DNA from: a virus | Length of the DNA stretch: 52,785 bases | Virus record (IMG/VR): IMGVR_UViG_3300048837_000489 | Location: 1-52,785 of that record | Reading direction: 5' to 3' (one strand) | Shown here: one piece after another, positions 26,087 through 32,503 of the stretch | Layout of the letters: each line of letters starts with the position of its first letter | Numbering within the stretch: position 1 is the stretch's first letter | Program-made: the position numbers and the translations under genes | Notes under the pieces: generated by a model | What the model was told of the DNA's origin: nothing | Database searches by the model: none | What the model saw: only the letters and a program-made list of their open reading frames with translations

Positions 26087-26188
26087 TTAATTCGGTCGAA
26101 TGACTGGTTCGCTCGATAACATCACTCCCTCCCCCTTGCACTTCGGGTAGGCGAAAGGGAATCCGCCGATTGTGTCTACTGCCATCAT
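26087..26188 (-). CDS. 33-residue small protein behind a GGA-loop hairpin
   Basis: Begins MMAVDTIGGFPFAYP with a GAGGTG site directly upstream; two ATGs are possible (26188 or 26185). It contains one Cys and no membrane segment. The start lies 15 bases downstream of a GC-rich hairpin with AAGGAG in the loop and a T5 tail (26197-26218), so its expression may be controlled by termination or by an RNA-binding protein. Unknown function; too short for family comparison. Confidence 0.5.
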   Translation of the reverse strand: MMAVDTIGGFPFAYPKCKGEGVMLSSEPVIRPN

Positions 26189-26196
26189 CTCACCTC

Positions 26197-26218
26197 AAAA
26201 ACGCGGCCTCCTTGCCGC
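26197..26218 (-). terminator. GC hairpin with AAGGAG loop and T5 tail
   Basis: GCGGC-AAGGAG-GCCGC on the minus strand, followed by GTTTTT. It looks like a weak intrinsic terminator, but also presents GGA in its loop just 15 bases before the next start codon, the arrangement recognised by CsrA-type proteins. A second short hairpin (TGACAGG...CCTGTGTCA) lies just upstream at 26219-26241. Confidence 0.55.
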
Positions 26219-26240
26219 TCTGACACAGGTTGAACCCCTG

Positions 26241-26588
26241 TCACTCGTCCTCAAAATGCTGTGCCAGGTCGTCTACGTGAATTTTCACCGCTGGCTTCTT
26301 CTCATCACTGGCTGACTCATGAATCGCTCGCCCCAGGCTGATAAACGCTTTGCGGTCCTGCCTGTGCTGCTTCGTCGTTAGCTGCATGTAAGCGATAAAT
26401 TCCGCCATCAGTGCCGTTTGGGCCTGAAACCACTTCACCTGTTCAGCAAACCATGAAGCGATGAGAGGCTTCACAAACGCCCACGCAGCACGCACTGCAA
26501 GACCAACACCGATAATAGTGACCACCACGATAAAGACGGCAAGTCCTGTCGTGGTGATAAATCGTTCTGCTTCTGTCCATGTTGGCAT
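26241..26588 (-). CDS. Membrane-anchored small protein, holin or spanin candidate
   Basis: 115 residues: one strong N-terminal transmembrane helix (LAVFIVVVTIIGVGLAVRAAWAFV, residues about 16-40) followed by a hydrophilic helical domain with KKPAVKIHVDDL near the end. One membrane segment with a cytoplasmic or periplasmic tail fits class III holins or lysis accessory proteins. Flanked by another tiny membrane protein. Confidence 0.65.
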   Translation of the reverse strand: MPTWTEAERFITTTGLAVFIVVVTIIGVGLAVRAAWAFVKPLIASWFAEQVKWFQAQTALMAEFIAYMQLTTKQHRQDRKAFISLGRAIHESASDEKKPAVKIHVDDLAQHFEDE

Positions 26589-26633
26589 TTCATTGGTCTC
26601 AACTTTCTAAGCGGCCCCATGCCGGCCAGAGAG

Positions 26634-26741
26634 TTATCTTCGTGTCCATCGCTCATGCACCCACTTGGCCAGCATCGCCAACAGGCCAATGGAGCCTGTC
26701 ACGAGGCCGATGATTGCTCCGGCTAGTAGGATGCCTGCCAT
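26634..26741 (-). CDS. 35-residue hydrophobic small protein
   Basis: MAGILLAGAIIGLVTGSIGLLAMLAKWVHERW plus a short basic end: a single transmembrane helix with two Gly-rich stretches. ATG at 26741. Fits holin-like or pinholin-type lysis peptides next to other membrane proteins. It is too short for family assignment, but the composition, with a charged C-terminal flank, supports a real gene. Confidence 0.65.
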   Translation of the reverse strand: MAGILLAGAIIGLVTGSIGLLAMLAKWVHERWTRR

Positions 26742-26744
26742 TGG

Positions 26745-27131
26745 TTATTTCCACAGACTCCACACGCATTCATGCTGCACAATGTACATGTCCAGCGTGC
26801 TCCGGTCAGTCGTTTGCCAAAATGAAATGTTCTTGTAGTACCGCCCCCACTGAATCGTCCAATGCCATTCATCGTTGCCAATCATCACCGCCGTTTCGCT
26901 CACCCACAGCAGCCTTACCTCTTGTGCTCGTGATCGCTGATAACTTTCCAGTCTCCGAACCTTCCGCATGAGAATTAGCCTGTCCCAGTCGAGCACCTCG
27001 ATTCGCTTCTGTTGCCTCTGCTGCTCCTTCTCAATGCTGATTTGTCCTGCCGTGTTCACCGCGATTCCGAGACCACAGCACACGATTGCGACCCATGCGA
27101 ATTGTTCGCGTAGGGTCACTGCGTCACCCAT
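26745..27131 (-). CDS. Membrane-anchored protein, function unknown
   Basis: 128 residues from ATG at 27131 (an earlier start at 27164 is possible). Residues 8-30 (EQFAWVAIVCCGLGIAVNTAG) are one membrane span, then a basic helical region and an aromatic C-terminus (WHWTIQWGRYYKNISFWQT). The start lies inside the end of the upstream 49-residue gene. It lies in the putative lysis cluster. Confidence 0.6.
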   Translation of the reverse strand: MGDAVTLREQFAWVAIVCCGLGIAVNTAGQISIEKEQQRQQKRIEVLDWDRLILMRKVRRLESYQRSRAQEVRLLWVSETAVMIGNDEWHWTIQWGRYYKNISFWQTTDRSTLDMYIVQHECVWSLWK

Positions 27132-27265
27132 TCCCCATCGCGCAAGTATCCATGCCAGCCGCACTCCGGCGTGTTGTGATGCACGCTAGGCGTCAAGGTC
27201 GGAGCGTTTTTGCTTCCGTTCCACTTCCAGCTAGGAAAGCCAATACGGTCGTCAATCGGTCCCAT
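27116..27265 (-). CDS. 49-residue protein resembling the DUF6527 C-terminal part
   Basis: ATG at 27265 overlaps the previous stop (TAATG). It reads MGPIDDRIGFPSWKW and ends in NAPTLTPSV...CGWHGYLRDGEWV, a pattern seen in the C-terminal half of DUF6527-type phage proteins (PTLTPS then CGWHGxLxxGxWV). The N-terminal half of that family is not present. Possibly a remnant or a minimal domain. Confidence 0.6.
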   Translation of the reverse strand: MGPIDDRIGFPSWKWNGSKNAPTLTPSVHHNTPECGWHGYLRDGEWVTQ

Positions 27266-27723
27266 TACCGCCTCCGTCCAAAAATTCCCACCCGCCCGCG
27301 TGACGTGCTGCAATTCCCGCCCACGCAATAGCCGCTGGCCTGGGGTTGAACTATTCGGTAATTCCGAATAGTTGCCGCTGGTTGAGTTGTTGCAGATTTC
27401 GCAACTGCCTTCACCTCAAACTGCTCCACCTTCGCGGCGAGTTCGTAGTAGCGACCGGCTAGGGCGGCGTGTTCGAGTTCGAGTTCTTGGAGGCGGGCTT
27501 GTAGGGTTGGGTCGCATTGGCAGGGTGCCGCCGTAGCAGGAGCAGGCGAGGCGGTGCGTGCCTCATTGCTTACCTGCTCCTGCTGCGGCGCGGTTGCGGC
27601 AAGAGATTCCACCACCTGCACCGGCTGCGCGTTTGCGTTGGCTTTCGGTTTGTCGCCGAGCGAGACCAGAGCGATTGGCGCGGCGATCAGTGCGGTGAGT
27701 GTGATTAGTTGGCGAGCGGTCAT
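27265..27723 (-). CDS. Secreted/membrane-anchored protein with coiled coil; spanin-like
   Basis: 152 residues. The N-terminus (MTARQLITLTALIAAPIALVSLG) is a signal peptide or membrane anchor. Residues 70-110 contain a coiled coil (LQARLQELELEHAALAGRYYELAAKVEQFEV), and the C-terminus ends GYCVGGNCSTSRGR...RRR. A single membrane anchor plus periplasmic coiled coil resembles an inner-membrane spanin, but Ala/Pro-rich linkers also occur in secreted proteins. Its location among small membrane proteins supports a lysis role. Confidence 0.6.
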   Translation of the reverse strand: MTARQLITLTALIAAPIALVSLGDKPKANANAQPVQVVESLAATAPQQEQVSNEARTASPAPATAAPCQCDPTLQARLQELELEHAALAGRYYELAAKVEQFEVKAVAKSATTQPAATIRNYRIVQPQASGYCVGGNCSTSRGRVGIFGRRR

Positions 27724-27726
27724 TGG

Positions 27727-28512
27727 TTAGGCTCCTGCGATAAAGTTTGGTACCACGACTGACCGACAAGCAAACGCCCAGCCGGCCGACATGCTCATCT
27801 GACGCAACGTGTCGTAGCCGAATCCGTTATCTCCCCAGTTCCCCCAGGAATTTGCATACTTGGCAACGAGCGAACCGCTTCGATACAGGGGACGACAATA
27901 GCAAATCGAATGCCCTTGACGACCGACTACAACGGGATGACGGTTGAGAAGCGCGCTCATCATTTCAGCGAGCGAGCGAACCACGGTCCATTCCGTCACG
28001 CGGAATTGTTTAGCGATGCCCTCGAATCCCTCCGGTCGCGGCTGGCGAAATCCGGTGTTCGCCATGACCACAGATCCGAACCGCGCGCGGTTGGCCTCAT
28101 CGTCCAGTGGACACGCGCCATGATCGGCGAGTCGTTTGAGTCCATCACTCACCATCGCGCCGCTGCTTGGCGAGCGACCGATGAATTGATACACGCTGAT
28201 CGCGGAGAGATGCGTCACGCGGTCCAGGCCGAACTGCAAGGCCTGCCGAACTTCATGCGATTGGCAAGTTGCATTCGCAACGCAAGAGCCTTCCTGGCCC
28301 TGATTGTAAATGCGCGTGACGAGCGCATCCGCGCCGCTGTTGTTCGCGTCGATCTCTGTAATGCGGTCTCTCCACTCCGATTCGGGAATCATGTCTCCTG
28401 CGTAGTCGCCGTAAGTCGCATACCGCGAGACATCGCCGATAGATTCGTAGCCCGGCACGTACTGCGGCTGGCGCGTGAAATCGACATCTAGGAATTGGTC
28501 AATAGGGTTCAT
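27727..28512 (-). CDS. Papain-like (C1 family) cysteine protease
   Basis: 261 residues. The catalytic set is visible: oxyanion Q71 and nucleophile C77 in NQGQEGSCVANA, H201 in GRQGHSICY, N221 in ANSWGNWGDNGFG. Residue spacing matches C1 peptidases (Q six residues before C; NSWG motif 20 after H). There is no signal peptide. Genes for membrane proteins surround it, so it could be a lysis enzyme or act on virion or host proteins. Overlaps the membrane thioredoxin-like gene by ATGA. Confidence 0.8.
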   Translation of the reverse strand: MNPIDQFLDVDFTRQPQYVPGYESIGDVSRYATYGDYAGDMIPESEWRDRITEIDANNSGADALVTRIYNQGQEGSCVANATCQSHEVRQALQFGLDRVTHLSAISVYQFIGRSPSSGAMVSDGLKRLADHGACPLDDEANRARFGSVVMANTGFRQPRPEGFEGIAKQFRVTEWTVVRSLAEMMSALLNRHPVVVGRQGHSICYCRPLYRSGSLVAKYANSWGNWGDNGFGYDTLRQMSMSAGWAFACRSVVVPNFIAGA

Positions 28513-29114
28513 TCGTGCGCCCTCACGATTTCCAGAATTGTTTGCGATGTCGCACTTGCGGGGAGTTGCTCCGCATCCAGGATTTTGCCGCGCTCATCGC
28601 TGATGATGATTGCAGGCTGCTGTCGTCCTGGGAATTTCTCTCGCCATGGATTGAGCGCCGGCGATGGCGCGCCACTCGCGTCAACGGCCTCCGGGTCGAG
28701 AATGAGTAGCTTGTGCGATTTGCTGCGGAGGTAATCGGCCGCTGCGCCTTTGCGGAGTTGTACGAGCGCGGAGTCCAGTGTGGTGTTCGTGTCTGCATCA
28801 GATTCGGCGACGATCAAGATATTGCGAGGCCCGTGGTCAACCGGCACAATCACCGGCACGTCAGGCAGCCAGCGAAGCCACGCGCGCCAATCCACCGGCA
28901 GCCCACCGCGCCCGACAACCACGCCGATGAGTAGGCCGACGGCGAAGGTCATCAGCCACCAGCGGTCTAGACTCACGCCGCCCGCGCCGCTGCGAATACG
29001 CGCCCAGCACGAGCGCGCAAGCGTGATCGCAGACGACGCGGCGGCGCGAGCATTGGCGGCAGCCATGCCGCCTAGTGCGAGGACCACGACGAGAAGGGTG
29101 AACCAGTCGGACAT
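28509..29114 (-). CDS. Membrane protein with thioredoxin-like domain
   Basis: 201 residues from ATG at 29114; the upstream in-frame extension (to 29345) is low-complexity Ser/Arg/Pro sequence antisense to nothing known and has no ribosome-binding site. Two N-terminal hydrophobic segments (WFTLLVVVLALGGMAAA and WLMTFAVGLLIGVVVG) are followed by a soluble domain (RNILIVAESDADTN..., KLLILDPEAVDA..., PAIIISDERGKIL) shaped like a thioredoxin fold. No CxxC pair is seen. Possibly an envelope-associated accessory protein. Confidence 0.6.
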   Translation of the reverse strand: MSDWFTLLVVVLALGGMAAANARAAASSAITLARSCWARIRSGAGGVSLDRWWLMTFAVGLLIGVVVGRGGLPVDWRAWLRWLPDVPVIVPVDHGPRNILIVAESDADTNTTLDSALVQLRKGAAADYLRSKSHKLLILDPEAVDASGAPSPALNPWREKFPGRQQPAIIISDERGKILDAEQLPASATSQTILEIVRAHE

Positions 29115-29118
29115 GAGA

Positions 29119-29433
29119 CTAGCTCCCCATGTAGAGCGCTCGAATCCCCTGCTCGCACAAGGCCCACAATTGCTCCTTGATCGCTTCGGGAACCGCGATG
29201 GGCAAACGACCGATGGCGAAGTCGAAAGCCAGCTTGGCGGCGAACAGGACCGTGTTGAGTTGCACGTAGTCCTTGATGGAAGCAACCCGCGTTTTGATTT
29301 GGTCCACGATGGGCAGGCCGAGTGCCATCGCGTCCGGCTCGCCACCGGCTGCGGCGTAGGCTACCGCTGGGTCGTCGCCCTCAAATGGCTGGCGGAGATA
29401 ATCGCAAACTTCTGCGTCGGAATTGAAAACCAT
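29119..29433 (-). CDS. Helical small protein at start of lysis/accessory unit
   Basis: 104 residues from ATG at 29433 (AAAGGTG upstream). The longer start (29472) would lie inside the terminator hairpin. Helical throughout, with KTRVASIKDYVQLNTVLFAAKLAFDFAIG; no membrane segment. No family recognised. First gene after the strong terminator at 29461-29499. Confidence 0.65.
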   Translation of the reverse strand: MVFNSDAEVCDYLRQPFEGDDPAVAYAAAGGEPDAMALGLPIVDQIKTRVASIKDYVQLNTVLFAAKLAFDFAIGRLPIAVPEAIKEQLWALCEQGIRALYMGS

Positions 29434-29460
29434 TGCCGCACCTTTGGAAAAGCACCAACG

Positions 29461-29499
29461 AAAAAAGCCCACCGAGAAGCTAGGTGCTCCTTGGTGGGC
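29461..29499 (-). terminator. Strong rho-independent terminator between early and late blocks
   Basis: GCCCACC and GGTGGGC pair over 7 bp around a 19-base loop whose inner part can also pair (AGGAG with CTTCT, one G-U). Six T residues follow on the minus strand (29461-29466). It separates the replication-region genes from the lysis/accessory and structural operon, a natural place for antitermination or a late promoter. Confidence 0.85.
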
Positions 29500-29596
29500 A
29501 AAGACTTGAAACGCTCGCCGGATTATGGATTCGCGGGGCAGGTCCGCCGCTGGGGGTATTATGCGGGTGGCGGGGGGCTGTTGTCAAGTTTGGCGG
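29500..29596. other. 97-bp gap between the terminator and an upstream gene
   Basis: No gene and no convincing promoter were found. The sequence has a GC-rich stretch (GGGTGGCGGGGGGC) and no clear ribosome-binding site. Confidence 0.5.
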
Positions 29597-29821
29597 TTAG
29601 CCGCCTAGTTTATCAACCAGCGCTTGCAGCTTCTTTGCGTCCACTCGATCCGCGACCACCAACGCCATCAGATTGGTCAATGGTTGCGCGATTTCGTGTT
29701 TGATTGGACCGTCGCATGAAAAAATGCCACCTGACTTGCACGCGAACGCAAAAAGCCCTAGCCCTTCACGCTTCGCAATGTCTGCCTGCTCTCTCGTTGT
29801 TTGTGCTTTCACCATCTTCAC
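29597..29821 (-). CDS. Small protein of unknown function
   Basis: 74 residues, MKMVKAQTTREQADIAKREGLGLFAF. Lys-rich N-terminus, then mixed alpha/beta. ATG overlaps the stop of the 67-residue gene upstream (ATGA). It ends at the gap before the terminator. No motif. Confidence 0.6.
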   Translation of the reverse strand: MKMVKAQTTREQADIAKREGLGLFAFACKSGGIFSCDGPIKHEIAQPLTNLMALVVADRVDAKKLQALVDKLGG

Positions 29822-30021
29822 ACATCCTCCAAAATAACCCGTAACCGCCCCCTATCCCCCACCCGCACCGTGCAGTGGTCGGGAGCCTTGACGAGGTAAC
29901 GAAACTCTCTGCCGTCCTCGATGAAGTCGATCACCACCGCGCCTAGGACGTTGGGCGGGATGACGATGCGGAGATTGTGCCGCACCGTGCCGGTGGGTTG
30001 GGGTTGGTCCGAGTCGGTCAT
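29818..30021 (-). CDS. Small beta-rich protein of unknown function
   Basis: 67 residues; TVRHNLRIVIPPNVLG, GREFRYLVKAPDHCTVRVGDRGRLRVILEDV suggests a small beta barrel. Part of a closely packed minus-strand series, overlapping its neighbour by 4 bases. Could be a minor nucleic-acid or protein inhibitor; not recognised. Confidence 0.6.
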   Translation of the reverse strand: MTDSDQPQPTGTVRHNLRIVIPPNVLGAVVIDFIEDGREFRYLVKAPDHCTVRVGDRGRLRVILEDV

Positions 30022-30049
30022 GCGAAGCCTTTCGCGATGGGGGTTCCTA

Positions 30050-30670
30050 TTAGCTCTCGTCGCCGTATAAGTCCTCTAAATCCTCTTGCAAGTCCTCAAC
30101 CAAACTTTCCAGGCCGCCGATCTCGCTGTTGGCTGCGGCTAGTTCCTCGCGCAAGCGTTCGATTTCCCAGTGCTGCTTATCGAGTGCGTCAGCGGCGGTC
30201 TGGTTCTCCGCTCGCAGCTTCGCAATCTCCGCGTCCTTGGTGGCTAGCTTAGTACATAGCGATTCAACGACATCGCCAATTGCAGGGACGCCGTAACTGT
30301 CGCCGTAAGCTGCGAGCTGCCCTAAGTGCTTGACCGCCATCGCTCTGCATTCACTAATCGCCTCACAGTCCTTGGCAACAATTCTTTGCCACTTCGCTTT
30401 CTCCTCCTCCAACTCCCGCTCGCGTGCGGCGATTGCGGCGGCGTGGTTCGCGGCATAAACGATGAAGGCAGCGTCGTGTCCGTGTACGGGAACATCGGCG
30501 TATTTCTGCCTGCCAACCCGATCGCAGCCTATTGGGCATCGCACCCGTGCTAAGTCGTAATGACCGATGAATCCATATCGCTCCCAATACGTTCCGGTTG
30601 CCTTCGCTCGCAGTTCGGCTAGTCGCTGTGCTTGGCTCATGGGGTTCCTTTGGTTGTCGGTCTGGCTCAT
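30050..30670 (-). CDS. Coiled-coil protein with N-terminal Cys motif
   Basis: 206 residues from ATG at 30670 (MSQTDNQRNPMSQ); the longer track start is unlikely because its first 76 residues are Arg-rich without support. Residues 40-55 hold RCPIGCDRVGR. Residues 85-205 form a long coiled coil (RERELEEEKAKWQRIVAKD, ALDKQHWEIERLREELAAANSEIGGLESLVEDLQ). Possibly a scaffold or regulatory adaptor. No family. Confidence 0.65.
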   Translation of the reverse strand: MSQTDNQRNPMSQAQRLAELRAKATGTYWERYGFIGHYDLARVRCPIGCDRVGRQKYADVPVHGHDAAFIVYAANHAAAIAARERELEEEKAKWQRIVAKDCEAISECRAMAVKHLGQLAAYGDSYGVPAIGDVVESLCTKLATKDAEIAKLRAENQTAADALDKQHWEIERLREELAAANSEIGGLESLVEDLQEDLEDLYGDES

Positions 30671-30749
30671 TCGGTCCTCGCTTTCTCGGTTTCCCAAAAA
30701 TCTCAAAATCCAAAAACTCCGTACCGCCCCCTCTTCCCCACTCCGAAAA

Positions 30750-31253
30750 TCATACCGCTTCACGTTCGCCAGAATCGCTCCTAACGAGCGCCGCCGCTTC
30801 ACCCTCCAATCTGTCGCGCTCGGCCGCCGCGTGCCGCCAGCAATCGCGTAGGGGCTGCCAGGAGTGAGATGGCGCCGGGTCACCGCGGATCTCACCACCT
30901 GGCAGCACTTCGACGCCGGCCGTCACAATCGCCCACCGTTCGCCGACGATTCGCCTGGACGGCGCCGGGTGGCACTGCTCGCACTTCTTCACGCCGTCGC
31001 GGTAGATCGACTCCCAGGCGAGCGGACAACCGCAGGTGGGGCAGGGGCCGATTTCGTCCGGCTCGCGAGGAGCGGCCAGTTCAGTGATCGCTAACTTTTC
31101 GCCAGGCACCCGCGGAACTTTTCGCGCGGCGGGGACGGCGGGTTGTGGCGCGGTCGACATCACCGGCAAAGGAGCTTCCAGGGGAGGATCCACCGGCGGC
31201 GAATTTCCACTGTTTAAGTTTTGCTTAGCAATTAGTTTAGAAAGGCTTCCCAT
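30750..31253 (-). CDS. Zinc-ribbon protein near replication origin candidate
   Basis: 167 residues, ATG at 31253. After a Pro/Ala-rich N-terminus, a ribbon CPTC...CEQC around residues 71-95 (CPTCGCPLAWESIYRDGVKKCEQC) is followed by a helical Arg/Glu-rich part. The DNA-binding ribbon and placement directly next to the iteron-rich gap suggest a role in replication or regulation. It contains two copies of the dispersed 9-mer. Confidence 0.65.
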   Translation of the reverse strand: MGSLSKLIAKQNLNSGNSPPVDPPLEAPLPVMSTAPQPAVPAARKVPRVPGEKLAITELAAPREPDEIGPCPTCGCPLAWESIYRDGVKKCEQCHPAPSRRIVGERWAIVTAGVEVLPGGEIRGDPAPSHSWQPLRDCWRHAAAERDRLEGEAAALVRSDSGEREAV

Positions 31254-31561
31254 TGCATTTAGTCCCTGGTCCTAGTGATTTCAACTACCAACGGGCCTAG
31301 TGAGTATGTGCATAGTTACTATAGGGGTGCATATACCCCTTATTATGTATTCTTTTTCTTTCTTCTTGTTACTACTTCCAATAATGGATAAAAACTAGGG
31401 ACAACTAGGACCACATGTTGGTATCAAAGGACTTACGTCGATTCGATAACTAGGGACTAACTAGGGACTAACCGGGGACAACTAGGGACAGTTTGTGTTC
31501 CAACTATCGGCGCTTAAATTTCTGTTGCAAGGCGTGTCCCTAGTTTGTCCCTAGTTAGGTC
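31254..31561. other. Iteron-rich non-coding segment, candidate replication origin
   Basis: No gene. Direct AACTAGGGAC-type repeats on the plus strand at 31393, 31403 (one-base variant), 31448, 31459, 31470 (AACCGGGGAC) and 31480, spaced 10-11 bp in the second group, and inverted copies (GTCCCTAGTT) at 31536, 31547 and 31559, near the stop of the next gene. An AT-rich stretch (31300-31390) and the 6-bp inverted repeat AGGGGT/ACCCCT (31323-31340) lie beside them. A cluster of iterons next to AT-rich DNA and downstream of the primase/helicase is typical of origins. Operator sites for a regulator are the alternative. Confidence 0.6.
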
Positions 31562-32503
31562 CTAGTTGGTCTTTTGGCCATTTCGAAGCTCTACGAGGCG
31601 TTTTTTAACCTCATTGTGGACCATTTCAGCATCAAACTTGAACGCTTCAGGGATTGCCTGATTGATGACGTCGCGTTCGAAAATCACCTTGATTCCTTGG
31701 GTCGAGAAATACTCCACGAAGGTGGCTTCGTCGACTCCGATCCCGGTGTAATCGCGGGTGAACAGAACGTTCGATTTGGAGCGCCGCATCTGCCGGAGAA
31801 TAGCCGGATAGTCGTCGCCGACTTCGGGTTTAATTTCGATGCGGAGGCGGTATTTATTGCGCCAGATCATATCTCTAAAAGAGCGTAAATACTGACCTTC
31901 CCAACTGTCATATGAAGTCCACGATCCATCGCAATGCTGTTTCTTACATTCCCTGGCGTATGTAAAGCCAGCTCCAATTACTTCAAATTCGACGTCTGTT
32001 CCTCCTATCTCAAATTCAGGTGAAGATGATTTGAATTCATGAAGCACGACCTGAATATCGCATTTCTTACCCTCAGATTTTCCAATGGCAGCCCATTGGT
32101 GATTGCCAGATAGGTCAGCTTGAAATGTCATCCCTAATTTTACTTCAACATTGCGCATGTCATTGGCTGCAAATTCACACGCGCTCAACATCCCATCTTC
32201 GCTGGCGAAATCGTTGAACGTCGACTTGATCGCCAGTGCGAACTTCTGACGAAAATCAGCGCTTAAAAACTTCGCCTGCATCTCATTGGACTCTGGCGTC
32301 TCGCTTGGCTCGCCAAAGTTGTTGATGATCACCTGATAGACGTTCTGGTATTTCTGCCGCATCTCTGGCTGCGACATGAACCACTCGCAATAGGACGGAT
32401 CCTGGAGCATGGCCTCGATCGGTTTGCCACGGTACTTTCCAAACGGGACGATGGCACCGCCAGATTGTTGCGGCCGGTCTTCTGGTCCAAATTCAATTGG
32501 CAT
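31562..32503 (-). CDS. ExoX-C/DUF3820-like protein, likely DNA-metabolism accessory
   Basis: 313 residues from ATG at 32503, with a strong AAAGGAG site and an 11-base overlap with the end of the primase gene. Residues 14-55 match the DUF3820/ExoX C-terminal pattern (VPFGKYRGKPIEAMLQDPSYCEWFM). The C-terminal part (from about 220) has RLRIEIKPEVGDDYPAILRQM followed by KSNVLFTRDYTG, with an ExK-like pair and a final alpha/beta element. It may be a nuclease-related protein; the active site is not certain. Expression is coupled to the primase-helicase. Confidence 0.65.
   Translation of the reverse strand: MPIEFGPEDRPQQSGGAIVPFGKYRGKPIEAMLQDPSYCEWFMSQPEMRQKYQNVYQVIINNFGEPSETPESNEMQAKFLSADFRQKFALAIKSTFNDFASEDGMLSACEFAANDMRNVEVKLGMTFQADLSGNHQWAAIGKSEGKKCDIQVVLHEFKSSSPEFEIGGTDVEFEVIGAGFTYARECKKQHCDGSWTSYDSWEGQYLRSFRDMIWRNKYRLRIEIKPEVGDDYPAILRQMRRSKSNVLFTRDYTGIGVDEATFVEYFSTQGIKVIFERDVINQAIPEAFKFDAEMVHNEVKKRLVELRNGQKTN

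Noticed and set aside
26219-26245. T-arm-like hairpin that could be a second tRNA
   Set aside because: The loop GGTTCAA is off register and no acceptor or anticodon arm is found around it.
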